A DNA stretch of 64,000 bases from Tenebrio molitor (taxonomy: Eukaryota > Arthropoda > Insecta > Coleoptera > Tenebrionidae). Below the pieces are notes generated by a model. That model worked only from the letters and a program-made list of their open reading frames with translations, had not been told where the DNA came from and searched no databases. Within the stretch, counting starts at the first letter, position 1; each line of letters begins with the position of its first letter. Location: positions 16,058,001 to 16,122,000 of the forward strand of contig NC_091048.1 of the NCBI RefSeq assembly GCF_963966145.1. The letters run 5' to 3'. Shown here piece by piece: positions 23,301-35,080 of this stretch. The position numbers and the translations under genes were made by a program.

Positions 23301-24178
23301 CAAACAAAGAAATTACAACAACGCCTGAACTGGGAAACTTTATTGGACTTTTGTGGCCTGAATGATGGATTTAAGGTGACTGCGGCGATCAAAAATAACA
23401 ATTTTATAATTATCATACCATCGAAACTTTAAGAATTATTTGACGGTATTTACCTACTACAGACGTTGAATAGAACATCACCTCTCTGAAGAATTTAATC
23501 CCATCAGTTTAATTTTTGAAATTATTTTTATATACATTATAGTATACAAGGTGTTTTTAAATACACGTAGAAAAAATTCTAAGCGGTTGGGAGTTCCAAA
23601 AGGTTCAGCTATCCTTTATTAACGATCTGAAATGAAGAAATGATAGAGATAAATTAATCTTCTCCATTCCTATTCGCGTCACTGATACATTATTGTGTTA
23701 TTTTAAGATACAATAATTAATTATTTTTCGGCATCCCAAACTGTAAAACATACCTTTACCTTTCAATTTAGATTAAGGTACTCGTAGCTACGATTTACCG
23801 ATGGAAGATGTAAAATTTTGGGGGAGTGCGGTAGCACACACGATTAATTTACTCTTTTTACAGTTACTTTAAAATTAAAGTGTTCATACTTTACTTTAAT
23901 TTAGCGTTAAAAAAATATAAACATGTATTATTTTTCAGATAAATATTTTTTTTATTGACTAATAAATAATGATGATCATAATAGGTAAAATACAACCTAT
24001 CGGGTTGGCAGCTCTGTATGTCAAAAAGTTTGACATTTGTTGTATCATAAAAATCTGCAAAAGTGCAAAATAAAACATTTGGTCAGTCGAAAAGTTTAAT
24101 ACAAATGACGCACGGTAGGTATTTTACAGCACACTCCATGATTGATAGTGATAGTGAACTGTAAAATACCGTGCGATC
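20369..24178. other. Gene-poor single-copy stretch
   Basis: The longest ORF is 94 codons (22552-22836, plus) and has no recognisable domain. At 20802 CAGTGGTTCCCAACTAAAGT resembles the terminal repeat of hAT transposons, but no partner end was found. I see no exon with convincing splice signals and homology, so this could be intergenic or intronic. Confidence 0.45.
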
Positions 24179-24541
24179 AACAATTACTTAGATAAGGGAC
24201 GGCTATGACTTTGACATTGTCAGATTTTTCGTATCTTTGCTAACTCAGCTAATAATCAAATAACTGTTACTATGAATCAAATTTTAACGTAAAATCGTTT
24301 TTACTTCAGAACATAAAAGATCCATCGTTGAATCTTACTTTCGTAACGAATGATGTTTTCAATAACGAAGAATGGATATGCAGCGCTGTTACCTGTCTGG
24401 TCGTGTTTCGGCAAAAATTTCCAAATTTAAATTGAAACAGGTATATGCAACCAAAAATACTTCCATGCATTCCAGATACGTGTGTGCATACGTCCAAAAT
24501 CTCCAAGACTTCTTTGATCTAAATAATTGGTGATCGCACGG
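24179..24541. repeat. CCGTGCGATC-family MITE
   Basis: The ends are CCGTGCGATCAACAATTACT and, inverted, CCGTGCGATCACCAATTATT, both continuing TAGAT. The left flank is TA and the right flank is CA. It contains CAGATTTTTCGTATCTTTGC, the uninterrupted version of the insertion site occupied at 6006-6794. Confidence 0.75.
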
Positions 24542-27414
24542 CATCTCGATACTACGAAAAAAAAAATATATTAGGAATTTCTTTAGCTAAAAAATACTTC
24601 TACAATTAAAACAGTAATAATCGGAATATGAAATATCGATACTGCAGTGTGTATGTATATATTTTTTCTGTAACCGTACCGCTGGTGATTGCGTAAATTA
24701 AATGTCAGTGTTGTTCCAATATGAATATTGATTAGTGGTATTTCCGTAGTCGAATGAACACTTGCGTTGCGGTCCATTATTAAATGTACTTTTTGTCCAG
24801 ATGAGAACGATTTTCAACAAAAATATCGATTTTGTCGCCGCATGCACACTTTTCGACGACGAATTAAACTAAAATGCAACATTTTATGTGGAAGTGACAG
24901 AATATGGCGTCTAGTTTCTACAGATTAAACGAAAATACGGAGAACAAACAACAATGACAAATAATAACGGTCGGATGGTCGGTCGTTATTAAATGAAATT
25001 GGAGACATTTTATGAGGCCATTCTGAGTCCAATAATTTTCCAATAGGCAGTAAATTGGTGCAATCGCAACACCACAAATTAACACTAATGAAAGAAGAAA
25101 GACCAAATTACATCCAGAATAATCACTTATAAGGGATACTGTTGCCATCTCCGTCACACTCTTTGGCCCGTTTGTATCATTATTGGATTTTGGGTAATTA
25201 GAAGTTGGTTATAAAATTTACGAGGACGAGTAGAGAACAACCGGGATCGAATCAAATTCAGCAGGACCTTGAACTTTAATTTAACCGAAAACGGGTGGAA
25301 CTTGAAGGAATGTATCGGAATTAATTCAGGGAGGGCTGAGTGTCGCGATAATGGTGGGAATAATGTTTAGACCAGGTACTTCGTTTTATTGGTACTTTTA
25401 TGATGGTATATATTTGGAGAGATCTCAATTTACATTTACAGTCGACATCGCCGGTAAATTGGAGCTTTGTGACACGAACAACATTGGAAAGCGGATCGAA
25501 AATGCAATATTTCCATATAGAGTAATATAATTCAATAGTACAATGGGATGTGGAGGGCGTTACTGTAGAGGTGCCATGTTGGAAAAGTGTATCGTAAAAT
25601 TTGAGTGCGGGTCCGGCGTGCGCCATCATATATTATTCAATTCGACACACATAAGAGAGAAAACAGTCTTGAAGAACACGCAAAGAATCTCAAAAGCATT
25701 TAAAAGCCAAGGGGATGAACCACTGACGACTTTCTTCCTGATCTTATTAATAATGCGGTCTCGTAGAGAATTTCTCTGACGCTTTTTGTCACTTCCTTTC
25801 GAAAAGTTTTTGATGTGTTGTGTTCTACTTTTTCTTTTATAACTCTTGTTAAAGTCCCTGTCGTCGCTTCTAAATTTGCTTTTGCTATTTTTATGTTACG
25901 ATTGGTTCCTTCGCTCATCATAATTCAAGCGACGAATTTTCGAATCGGAATGTCGGCAACGCGAAATTGTTGTTTTTGGACAAAATCAATTTAGAAAAAG
26001 AATTTTTTCCAAAGGGAGATGTTTGTGGGGTGGTTGTGGCACACGTAGAGCATATTTAGTGAACATGGTTATCTGTTTTTATTGCCTTCCCGGCACGCAC
26101 GTGCCTGCTTGGAAATTGAAACAGACAAAAGTAGTCGTAAAATAGAGGATCCAGTTATTTTATCAGTCGGTAGTTTGCATACATTAACCGCCTTCAAGAT
26201 TTATTGAACTAGAAATGATACACAATGTTGCAGCTCGTCCCTAAACCGCAAATAAAATAGTGTATACGCGGATCTCATTTTACTTAAAAAGGGGGATCCC
26301 ATATAACTCGAACCAATAAAACTTGAATTTATGTTGCCCTTTATGTCACATCTTTTTATATCGACGCTTTCAAAACAAAACCGTCGATGTCGCCGCAGAT
26401 TTCCTTATTTAATTTTTTACAATTCTAAGATTTTCTTCAACTTTTCTACAGGGTCGTCTAGACATTTTTTTGATCTGAAATTTGCCATTATATCGATTGT
26501 TTCTTCGGAAACTTTAATATATAAAAGTTCGACCTACAGCGCAACAAAACATTTTAATATTTAAGGAACTTTACAATATGTTTCCCGATTATTCAGTATG
26601 CACTGCGGTAAATAGTATGAATAATTGAAAGTTGGATGGGTATTTGTTGCAGTTTAAAAAGATCAAAACAAAATATTTTAGGCATTGAGCATTCATGAAA
26701 TTCATGATGATGGATATATTTTACGGCATACGGTGTGGATTGAATGAATTGAAATGAATTGTGTGAGTATTTCAACATGAAAATTGAAAATTATGATTTA
26801 AAATTCTATACTTTGTATTCTTGCAGAAAATAACTACGATTTTAATTAACTTAGTACTTGGAGCAGTGGTTCTCAATAATAATGACAATAGAGGGGACCT
26901 AGTATAAGTACTCCAACATAATAAGAATAAGATACAATTTAGCTAACGAACACCTGTTAGGCATCTGTCTCATTGTTTTTAGTTCTCTTGGCAATAACAA
27001 TAAACATTATTTCAGTAACAGCAAAAACGTAGTAGATGCCCAACAGTCAAGATGAACTGGGGTTTTGGGGTTGTCATTGCACCACGTAATTATTATCTAT
27101 TTGCTCGTTATTACTTCGTAGCAATACCCTCAATGACAAAATTTACCCTGAACGCCGGTCAAATACCGGGTGAGTGGTGGGAATGGATATCAAGCGTGAT
27201 TTCATTGTAATACCTGTTTAAAAAAAGTAAGTTTGTTCAATAGGTTGAGATATTGAGCAACTATTTTCAGATAACCTAATTATGAACAATAATGAATATT
27301 ACGTTGGGTACATTATATTAATGCTAAATTCCTGTATTTTTTATTTCGAGTCCATTTTTCAGTCGATGTTTTTTCAACAGTATAATTTTTGCACGGTAAA
27401 ACTGACGTTTATCT
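24542..27414. other. Gene-poor stretch, no element resolved
   Basis: A minus-strand 79-codon ORF at 24918-25157 encodes a hydrophobic run (LVFLLSLVLICGVAIAPIYC) that could be one membrane helix, with no homology I recognise. At 26872 CAGTGGTTCTCAA matches a typical hAT terminus, but no second end was found. Other ORFs lack features. Confidence 0.4.
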
Positions 27415-27594
27415 CGAACGATCAAATTAATTTGTAATCGAGTTATCCATGAACTCGAAATCGTATGTCGTTACTTGAACTCCACGCTCCAGTAAACACA
27501 GCTTGAAACAAAGGTTAGATTTGGACATATCATTCGCAAGACATACGGATTCAAATCCATGGATGACTCGATTACAAATTAATTTGGTCGCTCG
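27415..27594. repeat. Inverted-repeat element, ~37-bp arms
   Basis: CGAACGATCAAATTAATTTG followed by TAATCGAGTTATCCATG (27415-27451) is mirrored at 27558-27594 (CATGGATGACTCGATTACAA then ATTAATTTGGTCGCTCG). The pair CGTATGTC and GACATACG lies just inside. Non-coding. Confidence 0.7.
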
Positions 27595-28136
27595 ATATTT
27601 GTGAACATTCTATACAGCAGTGAATAAAATTTTTGTATAGTATTTATATAGTTGTTCTGGGTCAATACATTCACGTAGGTATAGTAGAATGCATTTTATC
27701 GTTCCATTAGTAGTTTTGGTGCTTTTTTACCTTTAGAAGCAATATATAGCAACGAAAACAGAAATTTGCTCATTCAGCGATGCGGACACGTAGAAGTAAA
27801 AACAATTCCAATCGGAAAAATTATGGCATTAGCAAGTCTGTTGGAATTTCTCGATCTATAAATAGGTGAAGTTTCAACTAACAAATGTGCAGGAAGACAA
27901 CCAAAAAAGCAAAGTGGATTAATGACTAAAAAAAAAAAGAATTTCCGGAGAATGTTAATCAAAGTTTAACTTATGCGGAAGCAAGATAAAATAGCTAATA
28001 TACTCCATTCTTTACCTTGGTGAGTGGTCTTTGGAAAATTTTCAGCCGTCAAGTTGAATTTAGGGATTTTTGAAAGTTCTCATGGAAAAGGGCATTGGTA
28101 GTTGTTAAAAATTATTCAAATATTACAAAAATGTAC

Positions 28137-28500
28137 TTACAGAGACGCCGCAAAGTCTTTCTATGTATTATTTTCCAAGTTAAATTGCTCATGATTCACA
28201 TGCACCGAGACAGGAGACATAACCTCAAACGTGTTATCTTCACATCGCATCGTTCTCTAAAATTTTAAAAACTTACTTGGGAATTTCAAAATGTTCTATT
28301 CTAGACCGGCCACACACTTTCCGGTTAAATTAGGTCCCGTTTATGGTTTAAGAATCTAGTTAATTTTTCAAACCCAAACTTTTTTGCAATATTACCCGGC
28401 ACGGGATGGGAATAATGTTCGGTCGGATTGACCGACGACGGACGCCGTGACGCCGATAATTTTCAAACGGGGAACGGTTAAATTTAAGAATCGATGTGTA
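28137..28500. repeat. Dispersed repeat, copy 1 (inverted copy at 52679-53000)
   Basis: Shared blocks with 52679-53000 in reverse complement include GAGACGCCGCAAAGTCTTTC, CACTTTCCGGTYAAATTAGG and GACCGGCCACACACTTTCC. It ends in a GC-richer part (CCGACGACGGACGCCG). A truncated MITE borders the other copy at 53003. The family is not identified. Confidence 0.65.
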
Positions 28501-29799
28501 TGGCTTATATACAGGGTGACTGACGAAAAACCTTTGATGCTGTATCTTGCTTATTTTTTATCCGATTTGAATAAATGACACATCAAATCAAAAAATTTTG
28601 AAAACACTTCAATACCAACTAAATAAGAAAAAATTCTTGCGTCCAGTTTTTGACAGATGAACATCAGCTTCTGTTTTTCAAATAGCACTGTACATTTTTT
28701 TTATTCAGTATTGTAGAGATTTGTTTTCTGAATATAAAAATGCAAAGAACTATACTTACCCATTCATTAAACAAAAGTCAAGAAATTAAAGAGTAATGTA
28801 CGAAACTTAAAAATCAATTGACCAAAATAAACAAGAGAGAAGTTTATTCTAAATGCTCAAAAAGACTAAGTAAGCTCTGAATACTCATTTGTCAAAACAG
28901 TTTGATAATAATAATAATTATAATGTTGCTGTGGACGATTTAGTGTTAACGTGTGGTGTGGCATTTTTGGAGATGGACTAGTCGGTCTCTTTTTTATTGA
29001 TAGCAGTCTCAATCAAACAAAATTAATTTAATTTATCTATCTCCTCTTAACTTTGAATGTTTCATTGAGTCTATTAATTTACAAAATTCTTCTGTTAAAG
29101 GTTTTAATTAGGTAATTTCGTACAATTATTGAAGCTAATGACGTAAATCTGACAATACTTATTCAAAATGTCACGCTGACATTTGTCGAAAAAAATTCAT
29201 TCCGCCTTTCTTTGTAACAGTACAATTTTATCAAAGCTCACTCTGGAGATACAAATGAACCTTTTGCGAAAGTGGCTCTTTATTTGTCAATTCTATTGCT
29301 CTGTAATTTCTAAACTATAATAGCCTGGACAATTTTGTTTGAAAATTCTGATTTGACCTTCAACAGACTACACACCTTTCACGGGAAGGGCGTTAATTCT
29401 GGGACATCCGGTATATGATTTGTTGATTCAAATTGTTTTTCTGTATACATAGGCTTGTTAAAAATGAACATAATGAAAACTTATCTTGATAAGTGAAGAA
29501 TGTTTGATAAAATACATATACTTATGTAATATACTTGAAAGTTGTATAGGGTGTTCATTTAAATTTATAAGTTGGCGTTGAAGACTCGATTGTGAACGCA
29601 ACACTCGTCAGTCGCAGAGTAAAAACACAAACAACACAAGAAGTGAGGTTAGATTTAAACAACCTACTTGGATTCCTGATTTAATTTTTAAATACCAAAA
29701 CACACAATGCTTTGTTCAATGTATTTTGGGTTGCTTTTTTACCTGGTCAGGCTCGTCATCTTACATGAATAATCTTGTAGATAGGTATAAAAAAGGGTG
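28501..29799. other. Non-coding DNA with isolated transposon ends
   Basis: Single mariner-like ends appear at 28513 (CAGGGTGACTGACGAAAAAC) and about 29396-29416 (inverted CCGGATGTCCCAGAATTAAC). At 29549 GGGTGTTCATTTAAATTTAT then GTTGGCGTTGAAG recalls the MITE family at 19495. None forms a clear pair. Confidence 0.4.
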
Positions 29800-29805
29800 C
29801 GACCT

Positions 29806-30182
29806 TGCAAAAGGTCATGTAGTTGATTTTTTAATATGTTGTTTGGTCTCAGCCAAGAGTTAAAAACCAAATTTTCACACTATTTTCAGTTTTGCTCAAC
29901 ATTTCCTAAGCTATGAATCTCATTGAAAATGTTGAACTTACCTTTTTTAAACTAGATTAAATTCACTATAATTTGAGGTCTAAGTGAGCTTTGTTCGTAT
30001 GTAAGTAATTTCCGAGACACAGTTCTTCAAAAATTGGGATTTTTCTAAGAAGTGAAAAAGTTTTATTTACGTCTATTAGTTTGTTATATCGTCAAAAATA
30101 CACCTCTCATGAGGTATTTTAGGTAATGAACTTGAAGTACATTTATTTAGCTTTAAGTTGAACTCTGACGGGCACCTGCAGG
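29806..30182 (-). repeat. TE 3'-region fragment, inverted copy at 36408-36806
   Basis: Reverse complement of 36408-36806 over about 380 bp with moderate divergence. Shared blocks include AATTTGAGGTCTAAGTGAGC, GTTGAACTTACCTTTTTTAA and CAGGTGCCCGTCAGAG. The last block is the coding tail of the ORF at 35676-36367, so this is the 3' end of another copy of that element. Its coding part is otherwise absent. Confidence 0.75.
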
Positions 30183-30315
30183 CCCAATATTTCTCTCAAA
30201 ACTGACATATAACCTGGCTTAAACCTCGAAAAATAGAATTTGGCAAAAATTATTGAAAACAAGTTTTGTGCGCATCAAACATCACGTATAGGGCCTATAC
30301 CGATCAAATAAGTTA

Positions 30316-30735
30316 TAGTCGTTTTCAACGACATCCGTGCTGCCAGTGTCATTTTTAATATGTTGATGCAGATTGTACACACAAGTTCATAACCAGGAGT
30401 CAGAGTATAAGCAAATCATAGTTAAAAAAATGTCAAACAAGAAATTGAGGTTATGGTAAAAGAAAATTGCTATTTCGTGAAACATCAACAACAAATAATA
30501 AGACTCAGTCTTCAACATGGTGTAAAACATGGTCAAACTAGGTCATCCTCGGAATCCAAATCAGACTACATATTTTCTTTGATTTGTTTGAAATTATAGA
30601 AAATAATTTGAATTTGGCAATTTGTCGCGTTAAGCTAAATTGCCAAATTAGTAAATTCAAAATTACTAAACTGAAACAGCAAGTAATGCCAACATACTGT
30701 CATAGTGACAGCACGGATGTCACTGAAAACGACTA
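30316..30735. repeat. MITE, TAGTCGTTTTC TIR
   Basis: The left end TAGTCGTTTTCAACGACATC, then CGTGCTG, is mirrored at the right end by CAGCACGGATGTCACTGAAA then ACGACTA. TA flanks both sides. About 420 bp, non-coding. Confidence 0.78.
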
Positions 30736-30871
30736 TATTTTAACTTAATTTAGTATGTGTGGTTAACAACTTAAAGGAGTCCATGAAGTTGGTGGTGACA
30801 TACTGTCTTCAGCGCCAAACTTGTTCTAGTTGTATGGAAAATCATCGAACATCGCAAGTACTGTATAGGTA

Positions 30872-31229
30872 CTATGGCGGACAATAAATTTAGGCCGGCC
30901 TGTCATTGGCTTGACATCAAAATGTGAAGCTGGCATTATGTTCAACTAACCCCATTTTCGATTTTTGTCATTCTTGTCATCGTGACAGCGATAATCAAAA
31001 TTAAAATCGGGAAAAGAAGCGTGCACCAGAGAGAAGTGCTACTACAAATCAGGTATGCTAGTGCGTCATGATCTGTAAGTTACGAAAAGGGCGAAGGAAA
31101 CGCCAAACAGCTTGAAAACCTTCAGTTTGACAAACTGACACATCAGTCATAATGACAATAAATGGTCGCTTGCATTGACTTTTTTGAAATGTCAGAAATT
31201 TGCCGGCCTAAATTTATTGTCCGCCATAG
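30872..31229. repeat. MITE, CTATGGCGGACAATAAATTT TIR
   Basis: The 358-bp element is flanked by TA. The TIRs are CTATGGCGGACAATAAATTT and its complement, continuing AGGCCGGC. It ends 52 bp from the stop codon of the sugar transporter, and the gene's AATAAA lies in between. Related MITEs are at 59118-59446 and 14024-14379. Confidence 0.88.
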
Positions 31230-31256
31230 TACCACCAACACCAATATAAAAAACAC

Positions 31257-31262
31257 TTTATT
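31257..31262 (-). promoter_or_regulatory. Polyadenylation signal AATAAA
   Basis: AATAAA on the minus strand starts 20 bp after the transporter stop codon. Cleavage would fall close to the edge of the MITE at 30872-31229, so the mRNA's 3' end may lie at or inside the transposon. Confidence 0.55.
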
Positions 31263-31281
31263 TACAGAATTTATAATACAA

Positions 31282-32708
31282 TTATTTTTCCAATATTTCT
31301 CTGATATCGCTAAAACTCTTGCCCTTTGTCTCTGGTACGCAGAATAAAGTAAACAAAGTAGCTATAAAACAAAACCCGCTAAATAACCAAAATGTCCCCG
31401 CTTTTCCAAAAGCATCGTTCAATTTATTAAAAAATTTAGTCATAATAAAACTAACTAGCCAACATGTGAAAGAGACTAAGGAGGTCCCAATCGATTTTAC
31501 GTTTACTGGAAACAATTCAGAGCTAATTGTCCAAGGAAGAGCACCGAAACCAAAGTTGAAAGCTACAATGAACAATACCAAACTTAAAATAGGTAACCAA
31601 GAGAAAGGACTAACTTCTAGTAATACTGTATCTTTTAAGTAAAAGTAACTACCAACAGTAGCCAGAGAAATCATCATCGCCGAAGAGGATACCATCAAGA
31701 ATATTCTTCGACCTAATCTATCTGCGAAGAATGGAATAATTAAACTGGAAAAAAATATAACGAGGCCGATTATAATTGATGAAATTTCGGGCGGAATGTC
31801 TGAACCGGAAACTTCGAAGATCAGTTGAGTATAAGACAAAATCGCATTAATTCCTGATAGTTGTTGAAATATTACTAAAGTCAAGGAAATTGTTAAAGCT
31901 TTTAAATTAGCCCTAGTTTTAAATAGATCGGTAAACGCGCCATTATGATCTTGATTTATTGAGTTACTAATGTTAATGATTTCTTTACCAACTGCACTTC
32001 TATTGCGGGATCTTAATTTCATTAATGATTCTTCCGCTTTATCAATTTTATTTTTCCTAATCAGATAATAAGGAGATTCAGGGGCTATTATGAGGAATAA
32101 TACAAAGAACAAAGCAGGTAGACATGCTAGTGTAAAATTAAACCAAAAGATCGGCATATACGGTCCTAGGACGTATGGAATTAAATTTCCCAAAGTCCAA
32201 AATATATTTAGTGTGACTGATAACATACCTCTGTTCGCATCTTCAGCGATTTCAGCAATGTACAGAGGGAGAAGTGAACAACCCGCACCTTCAGAAATTC
32301 CAGCTAGAAAACGTGCAAAGTAATACCAGTAAAGATTGTGAACTAGTGCCAACACTGTAAACGACACAATGTATGGGATTGAGATACATAATAGGGAAAA
32401 TTTTCGGCCTAATTTTTCAGAAAGGTAGCCGAAAGGCAAGGGCCCTATTATGGCGCCAATATTAGTTAAAGAACCGATCCAAGATTCTTCGTCAGATGTA
32501 ATGGGCCTATTCAACGGATTTATGTTTGGATCAGTTGAATATAATTTAGGAAGTATAGGAGATGTCCACGTTAATGTTATATCACCTGAGGTTGCCAAGA
32601 GATCCACTAAAAAGTTAATAACAAGTCAAATTTCTTTAAGCAATCTGTTGTGAGTAGCCACTTACCAGTTAAAACGGTGACAAATGTGAAAGTGCAAAAT
32701 TTGAACAT
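31282..32708 (-). CDS. Sugar transporter, Tret1-like (MFS), two exons
   Basis: Exon 1 is 32666-32708 (MFKFCTFTFVTVLT). A 59-nt GT-AG intron spans 32607-32665 and splits a GTG Val codon, and exon 2 is 31282-32606. The spliced protein has 455 residues. The predicted twelve-helix carrier would sit in the plasma membrane and move trehalose or another sugar down its gradient. Family signatures: WTSPILPKL in helix 1; FGYLSEKLGRK after helix 2; PESPYYLI near 190; QQLSGINAILSY near 262-273; FADRLGRR near 308-315; FGALPWTISSELFP near 368-381; PETKGKS near 439. These are the landmarks of the sugar porter family and of insect Tret1-like members. The start is chosen because exon 1 supplies the missing half of helix 1. 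No frameshift or internal stop is seen. Substrate is inferred from family only. TEs crowd both sides. Confidence 0.88.
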
Positions 32709-32957
32709 TTTTTTTTCTATTCTCTCACAACAAAGACTATACTGTTATGGTCAAAGAGTGATAGATACAGAGTAGATTTGATTTACCTTGAGCATTAAAC
32801 TAATTTATGATACTTATGTGTATAACAGAACAGTACAGTTGGAGACAAAATACTTTGGTCGTCACTTTTCTGACACTTTAATGTAATTCAAGGTTTAACG
32901 CTAAAATGAATGACAATTTCAAATTAATGACAGCTATTATATTTTCCTATCAAAAAT

Positions 32958-33424
32958 ATGGCACCGTCCGTAGCTGATAAATATAGAATAGTTTTCCTAG
33001 CTTCTGAGGGGTGGTTCTTGGGGCAAATTGCAGAAAGGTTGCGTTTACCCAAAAGTACAGTTACGTATATCGTCAATAAATGGAGAAGAACGGATTTGGT
33101 GGAACGCCGACGACCAGGAGCTGGCAGACACAGGGTATCCACACTCGATGAAGATGTAGCTTTGACTGAGGTAGTGAGAAATGATCCTTTTGCAAAAGCT
33201 GTTCAAGCTAGAAATTCGTTAACGGGTTTTCCTGGATGCCTAAAAACAGCGCAGCGACGCATAAAAAGTAGTCCCGTTTGGTGTTTACTAACAGGGAGGA
33301 GCTCTTGACTGCGATATCTGATGCATGGCAGTCATTACCACAGGATTATCACAGAAACGTATCCCTCTCCACGCTATTTAGGATACAAAAAGTTTTAGAC
33401 GCTAATAGTGCCATGATCAAATAC
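32958..33424 (+). pseudogene. Tc1-like transposase lacking its catalytic core
   Basis: The ATG at 32958 starts MAPSVADKYRIVFLASEGWF, then LGQIAERLRLPKSTVTYIVN, a helix-turn-helix, then the basic linker RRRPGAGRHRVST. After AQRRIKS the reading jumps by deletion and frameshift to a typical Tc1 C-terminus, ISDAWQSLPQDYHRN through VLDANSAMIKY, ending at a TAA about 33425. The DDE catalytic domain between them is missing, so it is inactive. At 32833 CAGTTGGAGACAAAATACTT may be one terminal repeat, but I found no matching right end. It lies upstream of the sugar transporter in the opposite orientation, start codons about 250 bp apart. Confidence 0.8.
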
Positions 33425-33722
33425 TAATATTAAGTATCTTTTTATAGTGTTCGCCTCTATTATCTCTGTGTACTCTAACTCGATCGTTATGAGAAGACTG
33501 GATTTTTCGTACTAAAAAATTACAACTGACCAAGAAGAACTGAGCAAGAAGTGTTCCAGCTTCCTTATGTCCTTGTGTTAGCCCTGGTTTGTTTGGTTCG
33601 GTGTGTAGGGTACCATTGAAGTCTTGGTCCTTCTGGATCTGTTAGAACTAAAATAACTATTGTAATTATGAGCTTGTCCACTTACATTGTAGAATTGTTG
33701 AAACTATTATCATTTATAATAC

Positions 33723-33895
33723 CACGAGTAGTCCAAATTATGTCGATTATTTTTCAAACTGGTCACGAATTATCAATTGTGCTTGGGAATGAATCCACCG
33801 CTGCGTCAGCACGAGTGAGATTCGCAAGCACAATTGAATGAGTGAAACCAGTTTGAAAAATAGTCTACATAATTTGGACTACGAGTTGTATTCGG
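33723..33895. repeat. Long hairpin, ~75-bp arms
   Basis: CACGAGTAGTCCAAATTATG, then TTTTTCAAACTGGT, then CAATTGTGCTTG, pairs with CAAGCACAATTGAATGAGTG, then ACCAGTTTGAAAAATAG and CATAATTTGGACTACGAG. The loop is about 20 bp. A partial third arm (CCACGAGTGGGACTATTC) occurs at 34090-34107. Confidence 0.8.
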
Positions 33896-34065
33896 AGGAC
33901 TATTCCATGAACCAACTTTGGCAATTTGGCAGCAAATCGGAAGAAGAAATTAACGCAGAAATCGAAGAAAATGTTTCCAACAACACAAAAAAGACACGTG
34001 AGTCCATTTGGAAGCAATTCTCAAGGCTGCATTCATTTGTTAAAAATTATCGCTGGGATCACTAG
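33838..34065 (+). CDS. Hypothetical 75-aa ORF, possible TE fragment
   Basis: Starts inside the right arm of the hairpin at 33723-33895. The part NNTKKTRESIWKQF recalls the N-terminal helical domain found in Crypton-type tyrosine recombinases, but the match is short and from memory. It ends at a TAG without a recognisable domain. It could be a truncated N-terminal exon of such an element, or a chance ORF. Confidence 0.25.
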   Translation: MSETSLKNSLHNLDYELYSEDYSMNQLWQFGSKSEEEINAEIEENVSNNTKKTRESIWKQFSRLHSFVKNYRWDH

Positions 34066-34198
34066 TGGTATTACCGATACAATTTCCACGAGTGGGACTA
34101 TTCGGTCAAATTTTTTGAAACCATGGTAACAAATGTGTAAAATTGTGTTTTTATTGGTCCATTTTTAACAAATGACAGGTGAATGGAATAGTCATATA

Positions 34199-34695
34199 CA
34201 GGGTTATTCACGAGAGGGGTATTTCTGATTTTTTTTTTACCGCAACCCATTATACACATTGCAACAATATCTTGATTTCAAATTTGGAAAATAATTATAA
34301 CTGAATCCACGATGGCTCTTAGTTCTGTGTCTTTGACGTTAAACCAAAAATTTTTGTCAATTCGAAAAATGTGTTTTTACAATAACGACGAAAAGACTGA
34401 CATGCTCCTCATTTATGGAGAGTGTGGAAAGAATTCTGTCGCCGCTGCGGATGTTTAGAAGCCGATGGTAGACACTTCGAACACCTTTTACATTAACTTA
34501 ATTTGTTAATTTATTTGTTGAATTTTGATTAAATACAGGTTATCTGCCAATCTGACATTTCTCACAAATCTATCCAACTTACTTTGATTTCTAATTTAAA
34601 AGAAATAACACATTTGATTTAGTAGTTACTGCCATTGGTATTGTTGGTTGCGGCAAAATAAAAATTCAGAAGTACCCCTCTCGTGAATAACCCTA
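34199..34695. repeat. MITE, CAGGGTTATTCACGAGAGGG TIR, copy 1
   Basis: The 497-bp element is flanked by TA. The left end CAGGGTTATTCACGAGAGGG and the right end (inverted TAGGGTTATTCACGAGAGGG) match, then GTA. Copy 2 is at 36811-37256 and shares TTGCCGCAACCCATTATACA-type interior. The outer 20 bp are also shared with the element at 59043-61723. Confidence 0.85.
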
Positions 34696-34712
34696 TATTA
34701 TTCAACTAGATC

Positions 34713-34790
34713 GATTACTCGACGTGTTGCCCGGAAACACCACTCGATCTACGATCTCGTGGTGTTTCCGGGCAACACGTCTCGTATAAT
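34713..34790. repeat. Perfect 23-bp stem hairpin
   Basis: GACGTGTTGCCCGGAAACAC plus CAC at 34721-34743 has an exact inverted copy at 34759-34781 with a 15-bp loop. Weaker pairing extends outward. The stem sequence is not repeated elsewhere in the window. Confidence 0.9.
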
Positions 34791-35080
34791 CGAGAATTGT
34801 CCATCCTCGAGTTGTATACGGGTAGACTATATCATTCATTACTTTATAAACCAATAAGAATCTTTGATTTTCTTTAGTTACCATGTATTACAGCGGTTAT
34901 TGTAGTAACTAGGGCGATTTCGAATATACGAACCTTTGTATATTCGAATATACCAACCTTTGTATTTTCGCTCGCCGCCTTAACTTACAAAATTTTTTGC
35001 GCTAACCGTCACATTAACGTCACATTAAATCGCTCTGCCACTGAATGCGCCCAGTCGGTTTCGGGAACCTGTTTATTTTA

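Noticed and set aside
24918..25157. Small membrane protein on the minus strand
   Set aside because: One hydrophobic helix in a 79-codon ORF with no homology, splice signal or conserved start; could be chance in AT-rich DNA.
20802..26890. hAT transposon between CAGTGGTTCCCAAC (20802) and CAGTGGTTCTCAA (26872)
   Set aside because: Both ends face the same way, so they cannot be the two termini of one element; no transposase lies between.
31282..32607. Transporter starting at a GTG codon at 32607
   Set aside because: A 59-nt GT-AG intron ends at exactly this point and an upstream ATG exon completes helix 1. Eukaryotic genes do not normally start at GTG.
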